DNA of 64,000 bases from Rheum nobile (lineage: Eukaryota > Streptophyta > Magnoliopsida > Caryophyllales > Polygonaceae): positions 1,798,001 to 1,862,000 of the forward strand of contig WOAB01000041.1 in the NCBI GenBank assembly GCA_027886185.1. The letters run 5' to 3'. Positions within the stretch are counted from its first letter, which is position 1. Every line of letters begins with the position of its first letter. Below the pieces are notes generated by a model. The model was not told the DNA's origin, did not search any database, and saw nothing but the letters and a program-made list of their open reading frames with translations. Both the position numbers and the translations under genes were made by a program. This document shows, piece by piece, positions 35,272 to 48,233 of the stretch.

Positions 35272-36123
35272 TGATGAGAATCAAACCCCCAAAGGAGGTC
35301 TTTCTTCTCAAGAGGAGCTAGATCGTGACTAAGCCAAGAGGGGCTTCCTTTTCCTTGAAGATGACCAAACTCCCACAACCCTTGGAAGGCTCACATCGGC
35401 GGCCTAGGGAGGTAGTTGTCGGGGAAGAGTTGAGAGAAGGGAGGCTGAACGGGAGTGGCCGTGGATGGGCACGTGGCCGGCCGGAGCTAGGGTTTGATGG
35501 CGGCGTTGACAAATGGACCAAGGGAACCTCCCTTGGAGGTTCCTTGACCGAAACAAGCTTGGAACTAGATTTGATGAGTGATTTGAGTATGAGAACGTGA
35601 GAGATTGAGGAAGAGAAGAGATTGAATGCTTGAGTTGATAGAAATAATTGGAGACCTTAGGGGAGGATTCCTCTAACCCAAGATAATGTTCCAATTCTAT
35701 ATTCTTCAACTAGTGAATAAAGAAAGCCAAAGAAGGCTTAAATAGTCTAGGGTTTTTAGGGGGACTAGGAGCCCATTTACAAATGGGTCCACACGTCCTA
35801 AAATGGAAAGGCATTACATGAATTAATTGACAAAAGGGGGAAATGGGATAAAAGCCATAAAAGCTTGGATAGGGACGCGCGCTTGAATGCCTTGGAGTCG
35901 AAGCATCGGATGCTTGATTGTCGTGACATTGAGGCGTCGGCGTCTTGGCTACTCTGAGATGAGGCACAAGAGTAGGTGCGGGCTTTGGACCGGCGTCTCT
36001 TCGGTGCCTTGGTCCATGAGGGCACGGTGGGCTAGGGCGGTGATGGCTTGGGCCATGGCTCGGGCCCGGGCCCTAGTCACCGGGCCTTGAGGCTCCTTGT
36101 TGATGAGTGGTTGGCACTCATCA
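35272..36123 (-). mobile_element. E1 3' LTR
   Basis: The 852-bp segment opens TGATGAGAATCAAAC and closes CTCATCA. The sequence to its right, read on the minus strand, is a purine tract AAGAAGGGGAGAG directly before TGATGAG, marking this as the 3' LTR. It is related to the 674-bp E2 LTRs but diverged. Confidence 0.85.
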
Positions 36124-36179
36124 CTCTCCCCTTCTTGAGGTAGAATTGTCTCCAATTCTTCATCATATTACGGGGTCAC

Positions 36180-37063
36180 ATAAGGAGTGAGATCGGCCAC
36201 ATTGAAGGTTGGATGGTCACCATACTTGTCGGGAGGTCGACCTCATAAGCATTGTCCCCGAAGCGGCGAAGGACTTTAAAGGGGCCATCTCCGCGTTGGT
36301 TGAGCTTTGACTTGCGGTGGTCTTTGAACCTCTCCTTGCACAAGTGGACCCACACAAGGTCGTCGGGGGAAAAGACGACACGACGTCAGCCTTTGTTGGC
36401 ATGGTGCCCATATTGGGCGGCGTGCCGCTCGAGTTGTGCCCAGGTGCGCTCGTGGAGCTCTCGGATGAAATCAGCCCGCTTCGTGCCTTGAGAATGCTCG
36501 GCGATGCACAGGGGATGCGGCACCATATCAAGATGAGTGATGGGGTTGCGGCCGTAGACCACCTCAAATGGCGTGAGCTTGGTTGCCGTGTGCATGGACC
36601 TATTATACACAAACTCAACATACGAGAGTAAGTCCTCCCACTTGCGTGAGTTGGCCCTAAGGACGGCTCTAAGCAAGGCTCCTAAGGTGCGGTTAGTAAC
36701 CTCGGTTTGGCCATCCGTTTGGGGTGACAACTAGTGGAAAATAAGAGATTGATTCCTAGTTTTCCCCACAAGGTCCTCCAAAAATGTCCCACAAACTTGG
36801 GGTCCCGATCCGAAACTATAGTCCTAGGGATTCCATGGAGCTTGACAATATGATCAAAGAAGAGGGAGGCAACTTCCGAGGCATTGTTAGTGGTCTTGCA
36901 AGCAATCAACCACTACAAATATGGAATCCCTCCCCTTATTAGAAGTTGGCAATCCGGTTATGAAGTCCATGGAGATGTCCTCCCAAGGGGCCGAGGGAAT
37001 GGGCAAAGGGGTGTATAGGCCGTGGGGTTGGGTCCTAAAGTTGGCTTGATGGCAAGTAATGCA
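36180..37063 (-). pseudogene. E1 integrase core and C-terminal region, frameshifted
   Basis: Read on the minus strand, the segment has the second half of the integrase zinc finger (CITCH), then PWEDISMDF with the first catalytic Asp, SDRDPKF with the second, and QTDGQTEV with Glu. A post-integrase segment with DDLVWVHL follows. Frames shift at least twice: a small deletion near 36900 after the first catalytic block, and one base lost in a C-run near 36725. The gene is inactive. The left end of E4 lies immediately right at 37064. Confidence 0.85.
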
Positions 37064-38218
37064 TGTAACACCCCCAAAATACCCTTTGGAAATATTACCG
37101 CCAGTGACCTCAGATTACACATTTGGGGTCACCCAAGGCTTAACCATTTTATAACAAACTGTATGATAAACTAAACTTTATTAAATGACATATAATTTGC
37201 CCAAATAATATTTTATTTCAAATGACGTAATTACAATTTGACAACAAAATTGAATACAAACATTTATTACAACGAAAGTCTTGAAATCAAATGACTCAAC
37301 GGGTCTTGACCTTACGATCTTACGCCTAGGATCTCAACCTTAGAAAAAGACACAGAAAACGCCAACTGCCTTCACGTCGAGTCTTCGCCTTCACTGATGC
37401 GAAACTTATCTGATGTGCCATATGAGACGGATGACACCAGCCAACCATGCAAAGGAAAATATCCGGTTGGTTAGTCTAATGAAAGACTATGCAAGGGTAC
37501 AAATAAATTCCGCGGTCGCGGAATTCATACCTGCGGTCGCGGTATTTCATAACCGCGGTCACGGTTCTCCCTCCCGACGCGGCGTTAAGTCGGCTTCAAA
37601 GCTTACCGACAACGAAGGCTTGGGTTCTTCACTCTCGGATGAAAGCGCACTACCGCCACCGCTTCCTGGACTTCACAGGGCTACCACGACCTCCGACGAT
37701 GCTCCGACGACCATAAGAAACTCCGACGACACACTTAAACGAGGGAGAGAGATGAAGATGAATTGCAGATGCTTGGATGAAGAATTGGGTGGCGGAAGGC
37801 CCCTATTTATAGGGTGGAGGAAGCCCAATGCCGAGCACTCCAAGCGGTTCACCTCCCCCACTGGCGAAACGGTGGCAAACAAAGCGACGCACCGCGGGGA
37901 AGAAGGAAGAAGAAGACGAACAGAAATCCGCGGTCGCGGAAACGGAGTTGCGATCGCGGATTGGCTGTTGGGAGAATCCGCGCTCGCGGAAGCAATCCAC
38001 GGTCGCGAAACTGCCGCGATTGCGTCCCTGGGTCTGTGATCGCGGGTCTCGTTCGAGGACATGCTAAATTATATTTTTAGCATTCTCAATTACATTATGA
38101 CCCAAAATCTTATTAAATGTATAATAATATGTTCAAAAGATTATTACAGAGATTACAGAAATTGCCCAATACGTCTTTCTTACAAAAGGACAGTTTGGGA
38201 TTTTTAGGGGTTATTACA
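37064..38218 (-). mobile_element. E4 3' LTR, with a roughly 1.1-kb internal deletion
   Basis: It aligns with the right LTR at both ends but lacks the segment corresponding to about 43135-44200. The junction lies near 37507 after ACAAATAAA. It carries repeated TCCGCGGTCGCGGAA-type words. A purine tract on the minus strand (TTTTAAGGGGGTAGTAT) abuts its right edge, and a near copy lies about 300 bp further right near 38520. Confidence 0.8.
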
Positions 38219-40740
38219 ATACTACCCCCTTAAAAGAAGTTTCGACCCCGAAACTTGGCCGATAACAGCTCGGAGAAGCGACCTTATTTTAAGTTACCCA
38301 ACCTTATAAGTTTAACCATGCCTAACCCATTTAACACTTTGTAAATTGGTTCACGCATTTCTAAGTTAAAATTTATAAGTTGGTTTAAATTACAGTTAAC
38401 GTAAGGTTAACCATAGTTTAAATCCTTTATAACTTAAGGAAATTTTATAACTTTTGTTTTCACCAATTATACATTTTACCATATTACCTTTATGGCAACA
38501 TGAGGGTTATTACATTACTACCCCCCTTAAAAATAGTTTCGACCCCGAAACTAGCATCACTAAGGTAGAGGGACCGGTTTCACCATAAACCTCACTATCT
38601 GACCTTAGTATCCTTAATCATTTCATCCTTGAAATTGCTCATAGGAAAATGATTTGCTTCCTCAATCATACCATTATCTCGCATATCTTATCTCCATGTG
38701 CTACACCTGTGATATCTCGTGACTATATCTACAAGGTCATAATTATCTTAGGATAATAGTCTCCAAAATCATCGCAACAGTCTTGCTATACCTTAAGCAT
38801 GAGAACACGCATTTTTCTCCCAATTTCCTTTTTCATAATCGAATTCAAAGTTCGTACATTATCTTCCTATAATCCAAATATCAGATCTTAGTAATCCTCG
38901 AGACATTACATTCTCTAATTCCTTTAAGGGTATATAAGAGTAGCATTTGTTACCTTACTCCTTAAACGCATATAAGACAATTTCCCATGCTACATCGTTT
39001 GGTTTATCGATATCCTCTGATTCTCCGAATAACTTATCCTTACACCATAACCTTTAAATTTAAGTGAGCTTTATCCCAATACAATCGTTTCACAACTTAA
39101 TCTTCCCAAAAAGTGTTATACCATCGGCCTTATAGACGTCACACTCACTTAAAATCCAAATATCAAACCTTGTAAATTTCCAGGTATTATAACTCCATAT
39201 TCCTTGAAGGTACAACTTACAAATTCAATTATTTGGCCCAATTAAATTTTGCCCTATGCCATTTTCTTAACCCAAAAATCTTTTCCATTATTTAGACTCT
39301 TAACATAAAATCTTTTAGAATTCCTCAATTTTCACAATTAATCACACAACATCCCATACATGTTTTTTCCTCAAACATGATGCCACTAGTTCGTTTAATA
39401 TGATTATAATCACTCACCTCATTTATCCAGCACGTGTCATAAGATCGCCTTAATAGACATATGACACTTTTTCACCAAGTCCATTTGATAAAATCCATAC
39501 ACTTACGTTATCCCATACTGTCAATCCCTAAGAATTAAAACAAACTTTTACCGACTGAGTTTGTTATTCACCCATAAATCCTTAAACACTTAATTAGTTG
39601 TCCTCACACAATTTCATATCCCAAATCAAGCAACCTTTTGCTTTATCGATTTTTTTTTTACTATTTACCCAAGACTTAATCACCTTAACACTTCTCGTAT
39701 CATCATTATATCATTTCCTTTAAGAAAACCTCATAACGAAACCTCAAATAGGTCTTCCAAACTAATACTTGTGATTTTGCACACTTTAGCTATTCCAAAA
39801 GCTTTTAACACCGATCCCATAATGGACACACTCATTTATAAACCCCATAACATAACCCTTGGGTTCTAAAGTTTACTCAAGATCGTAATAGAGTACGATC
39901 TTTTTAGAGAAACGAACTCCTTATGAAATATCTCTCTTATACATTTATTCACTTAAATATATAATCTAAACCACTCACTTAAATCCCCACTTTTAAATTA
40001 CTACATATTTTATATTCCAGAACATTAATCATTCTGGGATACAATTCCTCAGAGAGAGACAACTCTCTCTATAATTTATTCTCTTCTCAGCAATCTATTC
40101 ACTTAAATGACTACAGTATAACCTCACAACTAGGCATTTTGGACTTCATATTAGTTCACTCATACGTACTCTTACCACAACAAATGCTCAGGGTATACAT
40201 ATGAGAAATAAATCTCAACCCCATAGAGCATTATCCACACACATTTATTTCTTTTAAAATAAGGAATTTTGGTAAAACCTAACTTACGAGACAACGCTCG
40301 TCAACTCGACTAAGGAAGCAATTAATGTCAAACCGATGTGACATTACTCCAAGAATAAAGAGAGATCCCTAAGAATGGATCTAGGAATTAAGTGATAGAG
40401 TCGACCCTAGTGTTAACCACGTAGGGGACGAACACCTAGGCTCCATACGTTACCCCTCCTTTATGAGTCCAGACAGCCCTTATCCACACGTGACATATAC
40501 TGTTCTTGGCACTCACGGAGTCTTGGATGAACGTACGACACAAGATAGCAATGAATTTAGTAATTTTCCCCAAAACGAGGGATTACTTCTTTATTATGTG
40601 GAACTTGAGTTAGCACTAACAGAGGAAATGTTCAAACGAACGATTTTTACAACTACGGAGAGTATTGACACACACGTCGTAGCTCCCTATTCAAAGATAA
40701 ACCTAAGGGTATCTAATTATCCAAGGGGTCTTGCTCATCG
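38219..40740. other. E4 non-coding body
   Basis: An AT-rich stretch without supported ORFs, rich in CTTAT/CCATA words. Two copies of CGACCCCGAAACT (near 38245 and 38540) sit next to PPT-like sequences. An autonomous relative would carry pol here. Confidence 0.6.
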
Positions 40741-42295
40741 AACTGACTCACCACAAAGCGTCGCTGCCCTTGACTGCCTGAAACAATCGGGGCTTTCCCC
40801 TTGTCTTGAACAGTAGACTGCGTAGCAGCACTTCCTGTAGGCCTTTGCTGAGGTCGGTTTTTATGGCTAGCCGATCTTTGCTAGAACTCAGCTCCCTGAT
40901 TCCTCTTCGTGGGGCAGAAAGCTTACAGATGTCCTTCCTTCCCACAAGTAAAGCATATCCGCTTCCCTTTCCTACACTCATTGCTCTTACGTCCAGGTAT
41001 CCCACAGTTGAAACACTGGACATGACCCCTACTCTGACTTGAGCGTTGAGTAGAACCGGACTGGGTCACCTCGGTCCTAGGCCGATTAGATTTGGAGAAG
41101 TTGGAAGGTGGAGCTGGACGCTTGAACCCACCACCCTGCTGCTGATTACCACAGTTGCTCCCCGATCTCTGTCGGTTATGCTTCATGGCTGACTCCTCTA
41201 AAGTCACTTCCAACTTATAAGCAGCGTCCACATACTGCTCCAGAGTGGTACAACCATGATGCACCATCAAGGGCTTGATGTCAGGATTCATCCATTCGTG
41301 GAAATGCCAGATTTTATGTTCTTCGCTGGACGCTTCCGCTCCAACATAGTACAACAAGTGGTTAAACCTGGCAGCCAACTCTGTCACCCCCAACCCATCA
41401 GTATTTGGGTATAGAAACTCCTTGCGTTTCTCCTCCCTCATAGCCCGAGAGAAGAACCGATCAGACATCTTGATCTTAAATATTGACCAGCTCAGCTCGG
41501 GATGATCAGCTAATCCCGTGCTCTCCCACCATTCACTGGCCCCATTCTTTAGATATAACGAAACAATGTGCACCATCTCAGCCTCAGTACACACAATGTT
41601 CTTAAACAAACGCTCCATGTGAAGAAACCAGTATGCCACCTTGACGGGTTCTCCAGCATCGTCATACGGGTCATGCCTCATGGAGTTGATCGCTTTCAGC
41701 GCACGACCATAATTTCCTCCATCTCTCGGAGTACTCATTAGAGGCGGATTATTTGTTGTATCCTCAACGTCAGCAGTACCCTGAGGGGTTGGATTCCCCT
41801 GGGCTTGCTGAACCCCCAACCTCACTGCTTCCTCTCCACTTGAGGTAACTCTTCCTCCGAGTCATCAGTTAACCTCTTCTATTTTGGATCACTTGACCCC
41901 TCAGCAGGCGCTGATGGCTCTCCAGACTTGCCCACATCGCCCTTCTGTGGCTCGGAGCTTTGCCATTTTTGCCCCCAAAGATCCTCATTGCCGGGCTGAT
42001 TCAAAATCCAGAAAAACTCTTCCCACTCCTCGTGGAAGGGATCCAACGGCTCCTTCTCGTTTTCTGGATCCTCCACTGAGTCCTTATCTTCATCAGAGAC
42101 CTCGGGGGTAGAGGTTTGCTTGGATTGCACTTCTCTTTCTTCCCTGCTCTCGGACTCGGATTCTTCGGTCAACGGGGTGAACTCAAGCACCGACCCGCCG
42201 ACCACCGAGACTTCTACAGAAACAGGCTCATACTTGATTGTCGGAGCGGTCTCAGATTCATCTTGGGTCTTAAGCTGTGCTCTAGGGAATACCAT
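40740..42295 (-). pseudogene. E4 gag, frameshifted, with zinc-knuckle region
   Basis: An acidic N-terminal part (42295-41879) and a gag core plus zinc-knuckle part (41825-40923) lie in different frames, so a frameshift falls near 41850. The core has the gag pattern around ASEWWESTG and W.IFK.KM.DRFF. It is followed by a Gln/Gly/Ser linker and cysteine motifs CFNCGIPGRKSNEC and CFTCGKEGHL. The frame stops right after the second motif, and more gag-like sequence follows to about 40740 with further stops. The first zinc knuckle lacks the usual His (GRKSNEC, where GHKS would be expected). The protein is probably not functional. Confidence 0.8.
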
Positions 42296-42695
42296 TGTCT
42301 GAGAAGAGACAATGAGAGATTTAGAACTTTTCCGTTTATAGAAATTCTATCTTCCATAACAAGTAGGGATGATCGGACTACTAACGTTGGTAGAAGTTTG
42401 AAAACGTCTTTTCCACAAAATCGTTAAGGTAAACCGAAACTCGTTTGTTAAATCTAAAAGTCTTTTCCACCAAAACTTGTTAAAAACAAACCGAGACTCG
42501 TTTGTTAATTCTGTCCCTACTAAATTATTGTGATTTAGAATCTACTTCAAAAACGTTTTTACCTTTAAGCCTTACTTAGGGCCTATAGTAAAGAAGTTTC
42601 CTACACGAAGTTTTTGTTTTATAAAACCCCAAATAAACGCAAAATGGTTTAAAAGTTTAGAGTTTTAAAAACTTTTGGTTCCGATACCAAATCTG

Positions 42696-44927
42696 TAACA
42701 CCCCCAAAATACCCTTTGAAAATATTACCACCAGTGACCTCAGATTACACATCTGGGGTCACCCAAGGCTTAACCATTTTATAACAAACTGTATGATAAA
42801 CTAAACTTTATTAATTGACATATAATTTGCCCAAATAATATTTTATTTCAAATGATGTAATTACAATTTGACAACAAAATTGAATACAAACATTTATTAC
42901 AGCGAAGTCTTAAAATCAAATGACTCAACGGGTCTTGACCTTATGATCTTACGCCTAGGATCTCAACCTTAGAAAAAGACACAGAAAACACCAACTGTCT
43001 TCACATCGAGTCTTCGCCTTCACTGATGTGAAACTTATCTGATGTGCCGTATGAGACGGATGACACCAGCCAACCATGCAAAGGAAAATAACCGGTTGGT
43101 TAGTCTAATAAAAGACTATGCAAGGGTACAAATAAAAAGGTTCTAAGTAGTCGTATTAGGTTACACCCGTCACTTCTCGAATAATAGCCGATGACGGCAG
43201 TGAACCTCAACACTTCTACGGAAACATAAGAAAAGGCATGATCAAGAGAAGACTCCAAAGGAATTGAGTCTTATGGGAAACGTATGACAAGTGTTTGAGA
43301 ACTTTAAGTTTTCACACAAGTTTAAAACACGACCTTGGTTATTTGGGTCTACGACCAACCTCACCGCGCAATGCGAATCCAGATTGGAAAGAAGACTTAC
43401 TCTAACAAGAGTCCGGGCGGTTTCCACGTTGTACTCCTCGCCTGAGGGTATATTAATTATGTGCATAACAACACTTATCTTATTTAATTCCAAAATGTAC
43501 ATTCACGTTAAAGCTTTTATTACATATCATCTCGATACGAGAGATATCTTGGGAATTAATCCTGAATGTTGGCACCAACTGAGTGCACCACCACCTATAT
43601 TCGGATAGGGGTAGGTCATGACCAGAAAGTACTAGGAAAAAATCCTCCTAATACAAGTTATAAAGAAACGACTAGACCTCGCAAGGTATATAGCGTTCCT
43701 ACAAATACTCGTTCTAACTACACATGTAAGTTCACACAGATGTCCACACCAAAACCATTACGGTAATATCATGTATAATAGCGTTATTTCTAGCAATATA
43801 TACAACCTATTATAGATTCATATTTTAACACATTGTTTTATTAAATCTGTTCCCAAACAGAAAATAACAACCTTTTATCCCATCATAATTAACAATCAAT
43901 TAATTGATAATCAAGGGAAACATGAAATAATGAGAAAGAGTCAACCGCCACTTGCCTTAGTCTAGACGAACGTAGTTTTGATCTTGTGGATCGAGAAGAC
44001 TGGACACGTGCTCAATTGCCTACTGGAATTCCTGTCGAAATCCACTGTCGTCCCGAAGGTCCATCCCGATGATGCACGCGAAATGAGGTACAAACACTCT
44101 AGTTAGATATGGTACAAATAACCAAAACAAAACGAAGGGAACAGAACTGAGCCGCGGCTAGTATGGCCACGATCGTGGCTTTGCTGGCAAAGCCGCGGTC
44201 GCGGAATTCATACCCGTGGCCGCGGAATTCTGGGCAGAGCCGCGGTCGCGGTATTTCATAACCGCGGTCGCGATTCTCCCTCCCGACGCTGCGTTAAGTC
44301 GGCTTCAAAGCTTACCGACAATGAAGGCTCTGGTTCTTCACTTCCGGATGAAAGTGCACTACCACCACCGCTTCCTGGACTTCACAGGGCTACCACGACC
44401 TCCGACAATGCTCCGACGACCACAAGAAACTCCGACGACACACTTAAATGAGGGAGAGAGATGAAGATGGATTGCAGATGCTTGGATGAAGAATTGGGTG
44501 GCGGAAGGCCCCTATTTATAGGGTGGAGGAAGCCGAACGCCGAGCACTCCAAGCGGTTCACCTCCCCCACCGGCGAAACGCCGGCAAACGAAGCGACGCA
44601 ACGCAGGGAAGAAGGAAGAAGAAGACAAACAAAAATCCGCGGTCGCGGAAACGGAGCCGCGATCGCGGATTGGCTCTTGGGCGAATCCGCGCCCGCGGAA
44701 GCAATCCGTGGTCGCGGAACTGCCGCTATCGCATCCCTGGGCCTGTGATCGCGGGTCTCGTTCGAGGACATGCTAAATTATATTTGTAGCATTCTCAATT
44801 ACATTATGACCCAAAATCTTATTAAACGTATAATAATACGTTCAAAAGATTATTACAAAGATTACAGAAATTGCACAATACGTCTTTCTTACAAAACGAC
44901 AGTTTGAGACTTTTAAGGGTTATTACA
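42696..44927 (-). mobile_element. E4 5' LTR (full length)
   Basis: 2232 bp, TGTAACACCCCC to TTATTACA. The primer-binding site on the minus strand follows directly at about 42680-42695. It contains clusters of TCCGCGGTCGCGGAA-like words near 44151-44275 and 44636-44760. It is longer than the 3' LTR because that copy has an internal deletion. Confidence 0.82.
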
Positions 44928-45114
44928 ATGCCTTGCAAAACATGGTGACTTGATGGGCCATTTTGGGCCAAAAGAAGTGCTCTCTAAGGGTTGCAAGTGT
45001 CTTGGCCACACCAAAGTGTCCACGACCCTCATGTGCCTCCTTAATCAAGAGGTGCCTAATTGAAGAGCTAGAGATGCACAACTTTCTGTCTCGGTATAAG
45101 TAACCCTCATCCAT
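44928..45114 (-). pseudogene. E1 integrase zinc-finger N-terminal part
   Basis: The minus-strand frame has EAHEGRGHFGVAKTL..FFWPKM, the HH half of the HHCC integrase zinc finger. It ends in FCK where E4 has inserted, and the CITCH half continues left of E4 at 37058. It is frameshifted relative to the upstream RNase H frame near 45140. Confidence 0.8.
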
Positions 45115-47246
45115 AAAATAGCTCTCAAACTCACCTCTAAGGAATACTTCTCAACAATGGTGCTAAAGAAATGGTCATGTGAATAAAGAGATTTAAGAAT
45201 AGAAAAACCCAATACCTTAGCATCAAGATGAGAAAGAAGGACATACCTCCTTGAGAGTGCATCAGCCACCACATTGTCTTGTCCTTTCTTGTGCTTGACC
45301 ATATACGGAAATGTCTCCATAAACTCCACCCACCTAGCATGGCGCCGACCAAGGTGAGCTTGACTCTTCAAATAAGCAAGAGCCTCATGATCCGAGTGAA
45401 TGATGAACTCATTTGGCCACAAATAATGTTGCCAAGTTTTGAGCACCCGGATCAAGGCATAGAGTTCCTTGTCGTACTTGGGGTAGTTGAGAGAGGCGCC
45501 CGAGAGTTTCTCACTAAAGTAAGCAATGGGGCGGCGGTCTTGGAGAAGAACTCCTCCAATGCCAATGTTGGAGGCATCACACTCCACTTCAAAGACTTTA
45601 GAGAAGTCGGGGACTTGAAGAAGCGGGGCATTGCATAAGCACTCCTTAAGCAAAGTGAAGGCTGTTTCATGCTTCTCCCGGACGTGGCCCTTGTCCATGA
45701 GCTCTTGGACTTGCTTTTGAAGCTCGGCGGTCTCCTCGGGGCTAGATCGGTAGGCAGCCCGGTTTGGAAGGGAAGCGCCCGACACCAAGTCAATTTGATG
45801 CTCAATCCCGCGCACCGGGGGCAGTCCAACCGGGAGCTCGGCCGGCATAACGTCGGCAAACTCCGTCAATACGGCCACGATGCAAGGCGGCAAAGAGGAG
45901 CCATCCTCCTTTGTGGCGAGGCAATGGCGGGGCACCAAGAGGAAACAAGGCCGGCGGCCTTGAAGCACCGACGTGAGGTGGCGTTGGCGGACCAAAAGAA
46001 GGCGGGGCTCACATCGCCCTTGGAGGGTGGCCGGTTTGCTGCGTGCGGCTGCGGGAGAAGCTGTCGACACGGGCGCCGCGGTGGGGGTGGCGGAGGTTGT
46101 GCCGGTGATGGTCGCGCCAAACGGTGGCTGTGCACCGGCGGCTGTGCGGCCACCCTTGCACGTGCGTTGTGGCGACGAGGCAAAGGTTGCCGTAGTTGCC
46201 GACGACCCGGGTGCCGCATGTGGGTGGGCGGTTGTTGGGCCGTTGGTGAGTGCACCGGTGGAGTTGGACGCGCACTCACCCTTGCCTTGGCGTTGAGGGG
46301 CCAACGCGTGGGCGGGCTCCGGGGTCCCATCCATGGGCTGCGGTGCCTCGGCCGTGGACGCCTCCAAGGCCCTTAAGCGGGTGCGCTCCACTTGATCTTC
46401 AAGGATTTCCCGGGGGGACATGGGTAAAAGGGTGATCCGCTTTCCGCCATGGACAAACACATAGGTGTTGAGGACGCCATCATGGAGTACCTTCCGGTCA
46501 AATTGCCAAGGCCTACCTAGCAAAAGATGAGTAACATCCATAGAAATAACATCACAAAGAATTTTATCAACATAATGCCCAATAGAGAAAGTGATGTGGC
46601 ATTGCCTTGATACCACATCACCTTTACCTTCAGATATCCATTGAACACTATATGGTTGAGGATGTGGAGTGGTAGAGAGGTTGAAATGCTTGACCACCCG
46701 CTCATTGACTATGTTGGCGCACGAGCCTCCATCCACAATCACGCTCAAGGATGCGGAGCCCATGAGACATCTCGTGTGGAAGAGATTCTCCCGTTGATCC
46801 CGGATGTCAACTTCCCGAGCCGAGAGCACGTGGCGGGCCACGAGGCTAAGGGGTGTGCCGGCTCCATGCTCAAGTGGGGCACAATCAAAGGTCTCATAGG
46901 AGTCATCCTCGACCTCCTCAAACTCATCCGCAGCCGGGTTCTCCTCTTCATCCTCGAAGAACTCGTAGCCACTTTCGGAGGAGAACAAGACGCGCTTGTT
47001 GTTGGGGCAATCCCATTGGTAGTGCTCGCGGCCGCCACACTTGAAGCATGCTCTATCACTTGCTTTGTCCGGGGGAGGGGCTTGAGGGCGCATGCCGGGC
47101 GCGGGGCCTCTAGAAGGGTGAGAAAGACGCGCGGCGCCGGTGGGCGCGGCTGTGGCCGCAGCTGGACTGGGGCGTGGCGGCACGGCTGGCCGTGGGAGGG
47201 CCCAAATAGGGGCTCGGGGCGCCGATGAACCGAGGGGGTTGTCCAC
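45045..47246 (-). pseudogene. E1 zinc knuckle, protease and RNase H with reverse transcriptase core deleted
   Basis: An open frame of 733 codons. It has a CCHC zinc knuckle (CFKCGGREHYQWDC), a retropepsin-like region with VDGGSCANIVNE (DGG in place of the usual DSG/DTG), a Pro/Ala-rich linker, and the very start of reverse transcriptase up to QELMDKGHVRE. It then jumps straight to KHETAFTLLKE, the connection/RNase H region, with acidic residues in VECDAS and IHSDHEAL and ending in NVVADALSRR. The whole palm with its YxDD box is missing. The frame remained open across the deletion. It cannot encode an active polymerase. Confidence 0.85.
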
Positions 47247-48233
47247 GGGCCCAAGCGGCCTTCTTCTTCCTTTGGAGTTGATTGTAGATCTCCATGGCCG
47301 TGTGGGTGAGGGTGTTGATGTCCCGGATGGGGAGTAGGATCAATGGCTCACGAATGTCCACATCGAGGCCGCAGAGGAACAAAGTGCAGAGAGAGGCGGG
47401 GGTGGTGGACACGCCGGCCTTGTGGATAAACTCTTCGAGCTCGGCAAAGTACTCAAGTGGCATGTGGGAGCCTTGGAGGGCTAGGGCAATTTGGAGGCGC
47501 ATGTGCTCAAGGTAGTCCTCCGGCACATACCGCTTGGTCATGGAGTAGATGAGTTGGTTCCAAGCCACGACCGGCGGTGAGCGATGCCTCTCCCTCTCGG
47601 TGGTGAAGCGGAACCACCAAGCACGAGCATGGCCGGTGAATTGGAGCATAGCAATCTCAACCCGCTCAAAATATTCATATTGGCAATGGTTGAGGGCATA
47701 CTCTGTGGCTTGCTTCCAATCAAGGAATTTGGCCGAGTCATATTCCCCGTCAAAGGGCTCGATGCGCACATTGATCTCCCGGCATTGGCCAAAGTATTGG
47801 ATGGGCCCGACCGGATCACGACGGTCATGGAAGTGACAGGCCACTTGCCCACGGCCTCGAAAATCAGCCGGCGGTGGAGGGAGCCATTGTGGGTCACAAC
47901 GATCCAAAGGGCGCCGACGGTGGGCACGGCTTCGGCCTCGACCATGAGGACGGGGGAGAAAGTCGGCCAAGGGGTCATCCTCAAATGGCTCGTGGAAGAC
48001 TTCATCAAACACATCATCTTCCTCATGGGCCCCAAACGCTTCATCTCCGTCATCAAGACCCTCGAAATTGCCATAACCATATCGGGGGTTGGGTAGGTCA
48101 TCGTCGGCGAGAACCCGGGTGGTGCGTGGATATGGCTCACCATCAAAGGGGGCTGCAGAATGGTGAAGATGCCGGCCCGACAGCGGCCGAGCATCGTGAT
48201 GGCCTCGTGAGTCGGCGCGCGCCGGATGGTGGT
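47110..48233 (-). pseudogene. E1 gag, C-terminal part (left of E2)
   Basis: The frame carries a charged Arg/His-rich stretch, then the retrotransposon gag core (INVRIEPFDGEYDS..FLDWK, then HARAWWFRF, then YVPEDYLEHMRLQ). Its C-terminal end overlaps the start of the zinc-knuckle frame at 47246, showing a frameshift between gag core and knuckle. The N-terminal portion continues right of E2 at 53521. Confidence 0.82.

Larger units (their letters stand above)
37064..44927 (-). mobile_element. E4: gag-only gypsy-type element inserted in the E1 integrase
   Basis: LTRs lie at 37064-38218 (3') and 42696-44927 (5'), with TGTAACACCCCC / TTATTACA ends. Flanks are ATGCA (37059-37063) and ATGCC (44928-44932), a 5-bp duplication with one later change. 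Minus-strand orientation is shown by the primer-binding site just left of the 5' LTR (TTTGGTATCGGAACC, initiator-Met-like). The body has a gag gene but no protease, reverse transcriptase or integrase, so it needs another element's enzymes. Confidence 0.85.

Noticed and set aside
37673..38062. 129-codon minus-strand frame, also present at 44382-44771
   Set aside because: Both copies lie at matching places in the two LTRs of E4. Conservation follows from LTR identity and not from coding constraint, and no domain was recognised.
40463..40816. 117-codon plus-strand frame in E4
   Set aside because: It is antisense to the E4 gag tail and spacer, with no recognised features.
45669..46376. 235-codon plus-strand frame opposite E1
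   Set aside because: It is the antisense shadow of the Pro/Ala-rich linker of the E1 polyprotein.
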